Positions 46,505 to 57,210 of a stretch of DNA of 60,463 bases are shown piece by piece. Under the pieces are notes generated by a model. That model saw only the letters and a list, made by a program, of their open reading frames with translations, did no database searches and was not told the origin of the DNA. Made by a program: the position numbers and the translations under genes. Source of the DNA: Mesotaenium endlicherianum (lineage: Eukaryota; Streptophyta; Zygnematophyceae; Zygnematales; Mesotaeniaceae). The stretch lies in assembly GCA_009602735.1 (NCBI GenBank), contig WELA01002336.1, positions 145,530 to 205,992 of the forward strand. Reading direction: 5' to 3'. Each line of letters starts with the position of its first letter. Positions within the stretch are counted from its first letter, which is position 1.

Positions 46505-48369
46505 TTAAGGGGTTGTTCCTGGGGCTTCAGGATCAGGAGACGGAGATCTGGACCTAGATCTGGACAGCCCTCTAGGTCTGTCAGCTGGCCTTCTAAAGAA
46601 CCCTGTTTGCTCTAAAGTTGGCCCTCGAGGAGAACGGAGGATGGTGGCCTGCTCTTCAACCACTTGGGTGTTGATTCCCACATAGACAGGCATTCCAGTA
46701 GGATGCTGAAATACATTGGCTAGAGGTACATGCCCCTGAGCGGAGGGGGAGGCTGGCATACCTCTGGCCCACCCGCGTGTCCCTCTTCTGGCACCCCTGT
46801 CCTCTGGGGATTTCTGTCTGTGTCTGCTGCCCAGTACCGTCAGATCAGCTTCTTCCCCTGCTTGGGCAGGTGGGCTGGGGGAGCGAGCGCGGGGTCCAGT
46901 TGTCGCCATAACGGGGATCACATTCCACACACCTGATCGTGGTTCTTTAGGAAGTGCCACTGCCTGTCCCTGGGTATCCTGAGTACCTGCTGCTGATGCT
47001 TCTCCTCTGCCTTGTTCTTCTTCCTCATCCTCCTCATCCTCCTCCTCGGAGAGAGTAGGGGTCTCGTCCACTAAGTCGTCCTGCTCCCTAGTAGACATGG
47101 AGTAGTCTACCGACCTCCCTTTCTTAGGGCGCGCTGGAGGTTGCTTGGCCTTCAGCCTACTGATATCTATCCGGCCTGCATTCTTTGCCCATTTGACAAA
47201 GGCATGCTTTCCCTTAGAGAAGTACTCTCTTCCCCTCCTCCTATGTTCCTTGGTCTCTGCATTCATATTGCTCAGGCATCCATTCAGCCTGGGGTCCCAA
47301 GGGGCAATGTGAGGTGGTAGGATGAGATAGCCGTCTAGGCCATAGTGGAAGTCATCCGGTTGGGCTCGGTCACACTCCTGCTTCTTATTTGTGACGGTCA
47401 TCCACCTCCAGTCTGTTGGCTGCTGGTAGTACTGGGGTCCGTGCTCAGCCTTCCTCAGTTTACACGGGAACCAGTGGGGAGAGAACATCTGCTGTCCTGC
47501 TTCCCTGGCCAAGTACTCCCAGCTCCTTCTCTCAACTTCATTGTAAGCTGGCAGGAGTGTGAGGTAGAATACCGTATCCTTAAAGCTATCGGGCCGCATG
47601 CTCACCATCCGGATGAGTCTCTGATCTCCCACTATTCCCGGTATGGGGACCGGCTTGTCCTCTGAATCATCTGCGAGATACCGGGCCTGCTCTGCTGTAT
47701 AGCCCACCATCTTAGCATAATCTTCGTAAAGGACCACGCCGGTGTGTGTCTCGATGTACCTGTCCAGTGCTGTAGCTCCTTCCTTCTGTAGCAGTGTTGT
47801 CTGTTCCAGCCTGTTGATCTCCTGGGCTGCCAGCAATGCTTCCTTCAGGTTATCGAAGTTTTGGCCACCCACCACAGTATACCTGTAAGTGGCCAAGCTC
47901 TTCTGTCTGTCCGCTTCAATCTTTCTTCTTTTCTCCTCTTCTGCCGCTGCCGCTTCTTCTTGCTGTTTCTTCTGTCTTTCCCATAATCATTCCACATGTG
48001 GTAGTAGTGCTCATGTTCAAAAAACGGCAAGAAATCAATGACATCCGGCCGTTCACGGGGCGCACGAGGCGACGGTGTTCGGCCGCGTGGAGAACGAGAG
48101 CAGGTAGGTTCGGGTGTGGTGTTCCGAAGTTCGGCGTGGGTGGGAGGTGTGGGTGACGAGCGTTCCGGCGACAATATCTCGTACGATCGAAGATCGACGG
48201 GTGATGAGCGCTGCGAGCCGGGCGGAGCCATCGGCGAATAAGTCGGCGACGGTCGAGTCGGCGCCGAGGCAACACGCGGCGAGATGCGAGGCCGGCGGGG
48301 TGAATGGTCGTCGATGTAGATGATTTCGATCCGACGGCCGCGAGTCATCGCGAACCGGAAATGAATCAA
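46505..48369 (-). pseudogene. Gag-like gene of element C, one frameshift
   Basis: The first part (48369 to about 47985) begins MIHFRFAMTRGRRIEIIYID, is rich in Pro, Arg and Ser, and ends FFEHEHYYHMWNDYG. A one-base slip then leads into a Lys/Glu/Gln-rich coiled coil (ERQKKQQEEAAAAEEEKRR). The long second frame follows (YRYTVVGGQNFDNLKEALLA ... SRSRSRSPSPDPE), stop at 46505-46507. About 620 aa if joined. No zinc knuckle was found. Position directly downstream of an LTR and primer site suggests gag, though the fold is not recognised. No pol follows; the sequence runs into the 3' LTR of element B. Confidence 0.6.
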
Positions 48370-48487
48370 GGGCGAATCTACACAGAATCAAGAAAGCGGT
48401 TAGATTCGACGACAGAATCCGGCAGAAAATCCAACAGATTTTCTGGCCACTAAAAAAAATAAAATTTCCTTGGAGAAACCGAGATCG

Positions 48488-48499
48488 GCTCCGATACCA
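48488..48499 (-). other. Primer-binding site of element C
   Basis: TGGTATCGGAGC on the minus strand, one base after the LTR end, identical to the primer site of element A. Confidence 0.85.
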
Positions 48500-48500
48500 A

Positions 48501-49442
48501 TGTTACGTTTTTTCTTTTCGAGAGGATCTTTCCTCGGTATTCAAGGAATATCTAATTCAAGTGGAAGGAGAATCTGTATAATTGTGTAAATCGACGAATA
48601 CTCGAAAGAGCGAAAATGTAAACTAACGTAGAATGTGTGCTTGTGAGAGTTGCACTCACAATGACTCTACAGGTATTTATACCTGCACAACATGAGGCAC
48701 TGGAGTGCTTCGAGTCACCACCTAGGGCACTGGTTCATGTTCAACGAAAACAGTCGAAGGGACGTGTCCCATTCGGCCGAATGCTCGAAATGCGCCGTTT
48801 GGCGGTTTGGAGACTTTTCAATGGTTTTCAGAAAACCGGTTCGCGCCAAACGGGCTTTTCGCGTTCTCGCGACTTTTCGAGAAGTCGCGACTGTTCGCGG
48901 AGTCGCGTTCAAATAATTACGTCATGAACCAGGAGTTACGAATAACTACTTGGCCAATTGATTTAGGTGTGAACGTTTCAAACGACAAGTCGCGGGTTCG
49001 AATCCGCGTCGATGCAAAGCGACTTTGCATATTTCGTTTCGTTTGTCTTTACGACGGTTTGTTCGTATCTTGATACAACGGTTTGTTCGTATTAACGACT
49101 GGTCGTAAATTCGAAATCTGTGATTGTGCATTGTCGAAATAATGACAATCAGATCAACTTAATCAATCAATGATTTAATAAGTTATCATCTCATAATTAA
49201 TCAAAGTAACTTTTTGAATAATTATGTCGTACTTTTGCGAAGTAGTCGAGTTACGTTACGACGCTTTTTGCAATAGTATCTCGGTCGTTTCGCCAATCGA
49301 CCAGGAATTAATCGGCACACACGTGTGGCGAATAATTGAATATGATGCAATCATTTATCAAATAATATGATAAATAGTATAACGTACTTTAGGTAATTGG
49401 GAGAACGTCCCAAATACGCCTAAAATAGCTCGGATCGTTACA
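48501..49442 (-). repeat. 5' LTR of element C
   Basis: A 942-base block on the minus strand starts TGTAACGATCC and ends AACGTAACA. It is followed directly by T and the primer site TGGTATCGGAGC at 48499-48488. It abuts the truncated integrase of element B. The partner LTR is not in the window. Confidence 0.8.
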
Positions 49443-49447
49443 CCGTC

Positions 49448-50125
49448 TCAGCGTGTAGAGGTGAACTTTGAGTCTCTGTCCGAGATAATATTGGAGGGTA
49501 GCCCATGTAGGCATACTACATGGTTGTAGAACTGTCTCGCACGTTCGAGTGCAGTTACTTTGACAGTGGTGAGGATGGAAATGACAATTTTTGTCAATAT
49601 ATCCACTACTACCAGGATAGAATCATGCCCATTGGCATTTCTTGGTAGTGTTACCACCCAGTCCATGGACATTGTTTCTCGTCGTCCAGCTGGAATGGAA
49701 AGTGGTTGTAATAGCCCTCCGGGTGGAGTGTATCTAGACTTGTTTTTCTGACACTGATGACAGGACTTCACATATTTCAGAACCTCCCGAGGCAACACTT
49801 CCCAGTGATAATGTTTTGCCAGTTTGCCAACAGTTTTGGCCTGCCCCAAATATCCTTCCAGTAAACTGTCATATGTCTGACTCAGTAATAAAGACCTTAT
49901 TTCCAAGTTATTAGAAATTACCAACTTAAGCCTGCCTGAAGTCGTTTCAGTTACCCAGACCCCTCCCTTCAGTCTATAACCGAGTGCAGTAGCAGGACAC
50001 ACACCATCAGTGGGGCTGGACTCAAATGTTCGGTCAACAAGGTAGGCTTTCCCAAGTCGTTCAAGAAAGGACTTTTTGACTTTAATGAAGTGAGTGCACA
50101 AAGGACTTTGTCTACAGCAGGTCAA
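49448..50125 (-). pseudogene. Truncated integrase of element B
   Basis: Contains the zinc finger (HYHWEVLPREVLKYVKSCHQ, CQKNK) and the first part of the catalytic core (MSMDWVVTLP, ISDRDSKFTS). The coding breaks off immediately after the second catalytic Asp, at the boundary with the LTR of element C at 49442. The catalytic Glu and all C-terminal parts are missing. Confidence 0.85.
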
Positions 50126-50750
50126 CTAAAGTTCCTTTCTTGCAAGTCAGGTCTTCTAGAGAGTGCATCACCAGGATTCAACTTCCCTGGTTTGTAGTCA
50201 ATCTGGACTTGGAACTGCTCCAGCATCTGGCTCCAGCAATTTTCCCTTCTCGACAGCTTGGACTTCTTTTGAAAGTGAGTCAGAGATAGATGATTCGTAA
50301 TCACCTTAAAAGCTTTACCATGTAAGTATGCTCTCCACTATTTGAGCACATGAATAATAGCAAGCAGCTCTTTATCATGCACAGAATAGTTAATTTCAGC
50401 TGGGTTGAATTTCATAGATTCATACAGCACCGGGTGCCACTCCTGCTTTACCTTACCATCCTTTGTGGTTTTGTCGGCAGGCTGCAACAAAATAGCACCC
50501 ATGACAAAGTTAGAAGCATCAGTAACCACCTGCACTGGTTTGCTGAGGTCATACATAGCTAAGACTTGGGCAGAGCAGAGTGCATCTTTAAGGGTCTGGA
50601 AGGCAGCTTGCTGCTCTTCCCCCCACACATACCCTATGTCCTTCTTAGTAAGGTCAGTCAGTTTACTGGCCTTTGTAAAATAATTCTCAATGAATCTCCT
50701 ATAGTCATTAGCCAACCCGAGGAAGGATCTAACTTCCGAGACAGACTGTG
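50125..50750 (-). pseudogene. RNase H region of element B
   Basis: Reads [18 protein letters not shown], then [36 protein letters not shown] and [22 protein letters not shown]. It then has an in-frame TAG (50338-50340), continuing with ITNHLSLTHFQ and a tail (IDYKPGKLNPGDALSRRPD) ending at a TGA. These are standard RNase H and tether motifs of Ty3/Gypsy elements. Confidence 0.8.
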
Positions 50751-51462
50751 TGTAAGGTTATGAATGTGTAGTTTGTATCTTTCTAGTATTTTATGTGCAT
50801 AGAGTGTGATTTTAGAGGAACTTTGGCCTTTATTTCAAGTCATTTGGACAAGTATTGAGAAAGTTGTGAATTTTGGAAGTTTTTAGTGAGTTTTTAATGT
50901 CACAGATTCTATTTAGTGACAAGGACAGGTCCAGTGACGAAAATTTCGGTTGGAGTCCAGGAAGTAGGGCATTGAAACATGAGGGTTCCAGAAACTACGT
51001 ACAATTACGTAGAGTGCGAAAGTGATCGCGTAATTTTTAGAAACTCCGTGAGGAGTTAGTGAATTGTGTAGTGAAATATTATAGAGTGTGATTGTGTGCG
51101 TGTGAGTGTGCTAGCTTGTCCAACTAGGCAAGGTCACCTACATGGAAGGAGCCATAGTAGAAGGTTCTGGAGGTACTTTGCTAGAGAGGACACTTAGAGT
51201 TAAAGGATAAATGGGAAGCATAAGGAAGAAAAGGGGGCTTAGTCTAGTCTAACCTTCTTATCTTGTACACGACTTTTCTTAATAAAGTGAGTTCTTTTCC
51301 ACGCCTCTATCATGTAGCCCTCTAACCCTTGNAAGGGTGGCACACCACCAGGCCACTCCACCTTGTCTATGCAACTAGGAAAGGTCCTCGTGCACGCTTC
51401 CACTCGCGGGTGAGGGTGCGTGAGTGTGTGTGGGCGCACTCCCTGTACCCTTCCCCCTTTCA
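50751..51462 (+). mobile_element. Solo LTR inserted in element B
   Basis: A 712-base block starts TGTAAGGTTATG and ends CCCTTTCA on the plus strand (TG..CA ends). It is flanked on both sides by CTGTG (50746-50750 and 51463-51467), a 5-base target duplication. It splits the RT/RNase H coding of element B exactly: WPVPQ on one side and [10 protein letters not shown] on the other. No internal retroviral genes are present. A single N lies at 51332. Orientation is unproven. Confidence 0.88.
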
Positions 51463-52803
51463 CTGTGGTACTGGCCAGTCCCTTATGGTCTGGACTTTCT
51501 GAGGATCCACACTGATGCCTTCCTTACTGACAACGTGACCTAAGAATCCAATACTTCCCTCAAAAAATCACACTTGCTCATTTTAGCATATGATTGATTC
51601 TTTCTGAGAGTGTCCATTACTGTCTTCAAGTGTTCAGCATGCTCAGCTTCATTTTTAGAGAAAATTAGATGTCATCCAAAAAGACTTGCTCAAACTTGTC
51701 CCAGTAAAGTCTGAAAATGTCATCCATAGCACCCATGAAGGTTGCTGGAGCATTAGTCAGTCCAAACGGCATCATATTAAACTCATAGTGTCCATAACGT
51801 GTGCGAAAAGCAGTCTTATGTTCATCTCCCTTAGCAATTCTGATTTGATGATAACCACTCTTGAAATCAATCTTACTGAACACCTTAGCACCAGACAGTG
51901 TATCAAGCAAGTCCTCAATTCTGGGTAAAACACATTTGTTTCTTACTGTGATTCTGTTCAGAGCTTTGTAATCCACACACATTCGCATACAGCCATCCTT
52001 CTTCTTAACAAATAGGAGGGGTGCGTCATAAGTGGATTTACTGGGAGAAATGAAACCATTTTCCTCCAGCTCTGCAATCTGTGTTTTTAACTCTTCGGTA
52101 TCCACATAAGACAAGCCATAGGTGCATTGCCAAGGTGGCTGACTTCGAGGTAATAAGTAATCTTATGGTCTATTTCCCTTTTAGGGGGCAATCTTGGAGG
52201 CATGTAAAAATATCAGTATACTGAGCAACCATTTTTGCAGCAGTACGGTGCTCCCGAGGGCTCACCTTTTTCTCAACAATTTTTCAGATTGAGGAGGTTG
52301 CTCTTTTAGCAGCAGACATAAATTCTGTTTTCCTTCTGGTTCCAGCTTTCGATGAACTCCATTGCATTCAGCAATTTGCATCCTCCTGGAAGCCTTTTCT
52401 TTCCTTTCATTTGCCATCCATACAGGACAAGAGGAAGAGCACTGGTGGGTGCCAAGTCAGTCAGCCCATCATTGGCTCCTCTCACTTTAACTGTACCTCT
52501 GCTCCAACACACTTCAGCTTGATGTCTATTAAGTCAGGACCTTCCTAGCACAAGATCATAAAAGCCAGTGTTGAGTACCTCAAATGTAAGCGTTTCAGTT
52601 AGAATTGCAATGCCAGAACCTAATCGGACCTCAATAGGCTTGGTTATAACTCCTCCCGGGGTACTTGAGGCATCTCCAAGGAATATTTTTCTATTCCCTT
52701 GGATGACAGTAGGCAGCCTTAGCCGCTCAACAAAGTCCTTATGGATAAAAGTATGTGACGCCCCTCCGTCAACAAATGGCCTCACCTTCCTACCAGCAAT
52801 CAT
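51463..52803 (-). pseudogene. Broken protease and reverse transcriptase of element B
   Basis: Protease piece 52803-52534 has DGGA in place of the usual D-S/T-G (PFVDGGASHTFI). Reverse transcriptase piece 52114-51665 includes [20 protein letters not shown], the [14 protein letters not shown] motif and the catalytic box FLDD. Beyond its stop the connection domain is still recognisable in shifted frames ([16 protein letters not shown]), up to the insertion at 51462. Confidence 0.8.
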
Positions 52804-53062
52804 ACAATGCAGTAGGATAGAGGAGACTGACTTTTCCTGACTTTCGCATTGTTTCCTGACTTAGCAAAGAAATGTTGGACATCACGTGGAACAAGATCAT
52901 CCAGAATGTGCACTCTCTGGGGATCTATATTGCTGATGGTCTCCTTTATCTAGTTGTCAGGCATGCATAGTGAATCCGGTTTAGCAGGACCCATAATACC
53001 TGCTACGAAGGCAGCTAGTGACGACTCACTATCTCTAGCATCCTCACAGTCAGTAGACTGGA

Positions 53063-54511
53063 TTACTGACTGTTGCTGTCTTTTAAAGGTTGGTCCTTTC
53101 TCTCGATCTTTGGAAGGTGCTTGATTGGGCACTGCTCTCTGTAGTGTCCCAGCTGCTGGCAATGGTAGCAAATAGATTTTGCAGAGGCTGGTCTCGGCTT
53201 AGTCCTACCACCACCTCTTCTATAGCCACCTCGACAGTAACCACCTCTCCCTCTAGACTGCATAGCATTATACTCATACTCATAATCATCACCCTGATCG
53301 TCCTCAGCCTGGTCTTGTTTAATTGCATTGTGGGAACCGTGGGGCTTTTTGACGAGCTTAGACACCAAAGCATTACTCTGGCGCTTGTGATTGAACTGCT
53401 GCTGATCCCAGGCATCAGCATCCTGGATCAAGTCAGCCAGTTTCTCATATTTCTTTTCAGCAAAATGACCTAAATCCTCGGGCTTCAAGCCATACCTGAA
53501 GTATGCGATCCTATACCGCTCTGGTAAGTCTGGCTGCTTCATCGTGTTCTCCTGGAACTTTTGAGCAAACTCAGCAACTGAAGTGGTCTGCTTCAGTGTC
53601 AAGGAGATCATTGCATAGATAGCTTTCTTTCGCTGATTGATGACATCAAACTTCTCATGCAGTTTCTCGACAAACTCTACCCAAGTAGGGTCACCGAGTT
53701 GCTGAGCCTTACGCTCTCCTTTCCAATACAGCCACCAGTCTGCTGCACTCCCTTTCAGTAGAGCACCAGTGTGCCTGACCTTATTGTAATCCTACAGTGC
53801 TGGGTAGTTCCCCAGCCACTGCTCAACATCAGCGAGAAACTTGATCAGGTAATACTTTTTGTTTTCCTCAAGATCATAGTCCTGAGGAGGTTTTGGCTTA
53901 GGCTTACTGGGCCCTCTGCCACCACCGCCAATGGTTTGAGAACCCAGTTGGTCTTTGTCACGCAGCAAAGCCATCATGATCCTTTTGTCCTCCTGTTGAA
54001 ACTGATACATGCTCGCCATTTGCAATGCATATGAATAAACAAGGCTCTCAGATCTACATTCTGAGGTGGTTGCCCACCAAATGCAACAGCGGCAACATTA
54101 GCTCTATTAGTAGCAGCTTCGGCATTCCCGATTGCTGCCGCTCCGGCTATGCCTGTTGTGCTCAACTGTCTGCGAATTTGAGGGAGGTATGACAGTAGGT
54201 ACAGCAGGAGGTTGGTTTCGGAGATTGGCCCTTTTTGCTATTTGCTCTTCCACCGTTCTTTCATCAAGGGCCCTCCTGTTCACTGCCTCCTCTACTTGTT
54301 TGGCTAAACGCTCATCCTCAGCCAACTGGGCTGCTACTGCAGCAAGAGCTGCTGCCTGTTCAGCAGCTTCTCTAGCTCTCGCATCGTGCAGCGTTTCCAA
54401 GTAGGTACGGGGTCCAAAGACGCAACTTTCGTCCTGCCCTTCTACAATGTTATCATTGTCCTCACCCTCCATTTCTCGAGAGTTGCTAGTTTGAGACCTA
54501 GTCCTTATCAT
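53063..54511 (-). pseudogene. Broken gag of element B
   Basis: Pieces at 54511-54107 (starts MIRTRSQTSNSREMEGEDN, Ala/Glu-rich coiled coil), 54025-53792 and 53611-53063 together resemble a Ty3/Gypsy gag. The last carries the segment TLKQTTSVAEFAQKFQ, an Arg/Gly-rich tract and a zinc knuckle (CYHCQQLGHYREQC). Frameshifts and stops separate the pieces, so no full Gag can be made. Confidence 0.8.
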
Positions 54512-54531
54512 ACACGACTACTATAATAACC

Positions 54532-54543
54532 GCTTCGATACCA
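54532..54543 (-). other. Primer-binding site of element B
   Basis: On the minus strand the sequence reads TGGTATCGAAGC, two bases after the LTR end. It is complementary to the 3' end of initiator tRNA-Met with small differences. Confidence 0.8.
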
Positions 54544-54545
54544 CT

Positions 54546-55250
54546 TGAATAAATTAACTTACCGATAGGCGATTTAACAATTAATATTGATCTTTATATC
54601 AGCGAGTAATCTTTATGGTATTTTCTTTTAATTGATTAAACAGCAAAAGACAACGTACTAGCAGTGGACAATACTCGCAAGTCAAATGCAGTAAACCAGC
54701 ATCAATAATGCAATCAGTAAACTCATGCATAAGCAAGGTTTGAAGACAGTGCGTATCAATGGCTTCTCCCTTGGATTCAGATCCCTCTCAGTAAGCAATA
54801 CAAGAGCGTTGGCCTCGTTTATGAATGCCGAACTCGAGAGCAATCTCTAGCCTAGGTACATGGAATGAGTTTTACTGTTCAACGGCAAGTGCGATGGCAC
54901 CGCCTTCCCGGGAGTTAACCACCTCGGTTATCCAAATCCACCACCATCTCCCATCATCCCAAATCGCCATCCATCCCAAGGATGTCATCTGGCCATTCAT
55001 CTAGCATCACACTTAGATGCATATCTAGGCAGTTCGCTGCTACCGAGTACGGAAGTCAGCTGGCTGTCAAAGAATGTGTCAGCAAGCTGACCTAAGTTGA
55101 CTTCAGCCTGCTGCTCTCGGCTGGGTCATTAAACTGATAAATTATATTAAGTCCAACAGACTAAATGTTGACTAGAGTTCAGCAGGCTGAACTTAATTAA
55201 CTATTTTATATAAATGAATATTATATCCACCAATATACTGATTCATTACA
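54546..55250 (-). repeat. 5' LTR of element B
   Basis: On the minus strand it starts TGTAATGAATC and ends ATTCA, then AG, then the tRNA-iMet primer site at 54543-54532. About 705 bases. Confidence 0.85.
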
Positions 55251-57210
55251 CTGACCCAGCCACTTGCTCTTAGCCGTGCCTGCTAATTCTTCACTGCAGG
55301 CTCGACTTCCTCAGTTCTTCACTAAGGACCTTTCTTGCTCCACTTGCTCTTACGTAACAGCAATTAGGCATTCACGACTTCTGAGAACTTAGGAACTAAC
55401 ACATAACTCACTATTTATGTGCTTTTCGCTCGCTTGTGGTGTTCGTCCTAATTTGCTCTAGAATCTTCTAGTATATCTACTCTGCAAATTCTCCAACTTC
55501 CGGACGAGGTATCCTCTTTGAGAATTCCTTGCTTCTAGCTTCTTGTGGTATAAAGCGTGAGAACAAGAGTGAATATCTTCAAGCGTCGGCAGCAACGTGC
55601 CTCCTCGCGCTCTTTGTGGCCTTAGGAACTCCTTTTCCTTTGCGCCTTCTCTTTCTTCTCCTTCCTTCTTCCTTCTTTTCCTTACTTCGCCTTTCTGGCA
55701 AAATTTAGAGATAATGAGGAAAGTGTGCGCAACGCTATTGCTTTATCCATGCATGCAATCTCAAAATTACCGTGTCTTAACTTATGTCGCGCGTCAAGGG
55801 TCATGCATGCTTGCCTGAGTTTGGAGACCACACCCCACGTGGTGGCAACGGCATCGTGGCGGTAGTGCCAATGGGCCATGGGCTGAGGTGGCCCGTCGCC
55901 TCAATTTTGCCTGACCCGGTCGCTGCTGGCGTGGCCATTGCTAGCTCAGGCAGGGTCAACCGTATAGCTGAATGGGCTTGCAAATCCCTACCCATTGCTG
56001 AGCGTTGGGGTTGACCGAGTTTGTGTGTGGTCACACTTCACGTGTGACGGACTGAATTTGCGTCCAACGCTTTCTTCTATATGTAAGCAGGATTGGTCGG
56101 TGAGGTAACCACTAACCATATCCGTACCTGAGGGCGCCGTAACTTTCATCACGCGTGCCGCACCGTCAAGTGAGCTTTAAGTCACGACAGCGGAGACCTT
56201 TCAAAATGAGAGTTTAGAAGCCCATGACGAAGTGGTGTCTGGAGGTTGCAAGAGGTATATCATACATGGATCTGGCATATATACATGGTTGCTGATGACG
56301 CGTCCATGTCAAGGCCCCTGACATCGTCTCGGCTGGTTGAGCCTGGACCGCACGAACCATGGGAGCAGCGTGAGGCAGTAGAAAGGTACAGTTCTATGTG
56401 GTTCTATGCAGTAAAAAAGCGACTTTTGGGCAACGAACTACCCAAATCAAACTACTCCGTAATAATAAGAAGTATATCAAACGTTGTGAAGCACTTTTCG
56501 GCATTCCTCGATGCCAAGTGACAACCGTGCTCGCACCGCTTGTCTGGCACTAACGGGGCCCAACCCTGGAAGTTGGCTCCCTATGTCGAACTTCCTGGAA
56601 GGGCTCGGTCGAAATCTGAACCAACCGAACATTAGCAAAAGTGTGGATCATTTGAGGTGGTTCTCGCACCTTCGTGTCTCTAGAGCTTCCTAATGTATTG
56701 TGTCGATTCACGCAATCAATATCCGCCAGTAGTGTATCTTGGAGCCTTGCCGTGAAGCGATTTGAAATTTATTTCCCCGTCCATAAACTCCGCGGTTGAA
56801 CACAAGAGTCCTGATCAGAGCTGAGGGCCGTCGATTCTCGGTGTCCACCATATAGAACGGCGGCTAGTTATGGAACGCGGCCAATGTTCATGCTACATAA
56901 TCTGACTCTACAGATACAGGACGAAGGTGCCACAGGAAAGTGGCCACGTCAAAACATTATAGTCAAGGCCCAACGCTCCGTCCACCTGCACGGAAGCTGC
57001 AGGCATTCACTTCACCCTTATGCCCTACCCCTGTTTCAAAGGCAATATCATCAACGATTCTTATTCGGTAGTGTAAGAAGGCACCCGTAGAACTAGATAG
57101 TGCTGAGTAAAACTTTTTTGAGGAAACATAAGTGTACTCGTTGCTCCTGACCTTTACAGAAAGCTGCATTTTGATTCATTCAGGAGTATTCTAGTTTTTA
57201 GGCAGGCAGG
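55251..57210. other. Intergenic region upstream of the sigma factor gene
   Basis: No gene is supported. The sequence carries CCACGTGG (55835-55842) and CACGTG (56039-56044), both perfect G-box cores, 1.2-1.4 kb before the sigma ATG. Short open frames have no recognisable domain. Confidence 0.5.

Larger units (their letters stand above)
45673..55250 (-). mobile_element. Old nested Ty3/Gypsy element (element B)
   Basis: Minus-strand element with LTR-like repeats at 54546-55250 (5') and about 45673-46391 (3'), roughly 85-90% alike by eye. Primer site TGGTATCGAAGC is at 54543-54532. Broken gag, protease, reverse transcriptase, RNase H and integrase follow in order towards the left. A 712-base solo LTR interrupts the RT/RNase H junction, and element C cuts the integrase at 49442. 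No matching 5-base duplication is seen at the outer ends, so the two LTRs may come from different copies joined by rearrangement. Confidence 0.85.

Noticed and set aside
47975..47995. Programmed -1 frameshift in the element C gag
   Set aside because: The GGGAAAG run is not in the X_XXY_YYZ register of the upstream frame; a one-base mutation is the simpler explanation.
45668..55255. Target-site duplication for element B
   Set aside because: The five bases beside the outer LTR ends (TCAGC on the left, CTGAC on the right) are not the same; no duplication is claimed.
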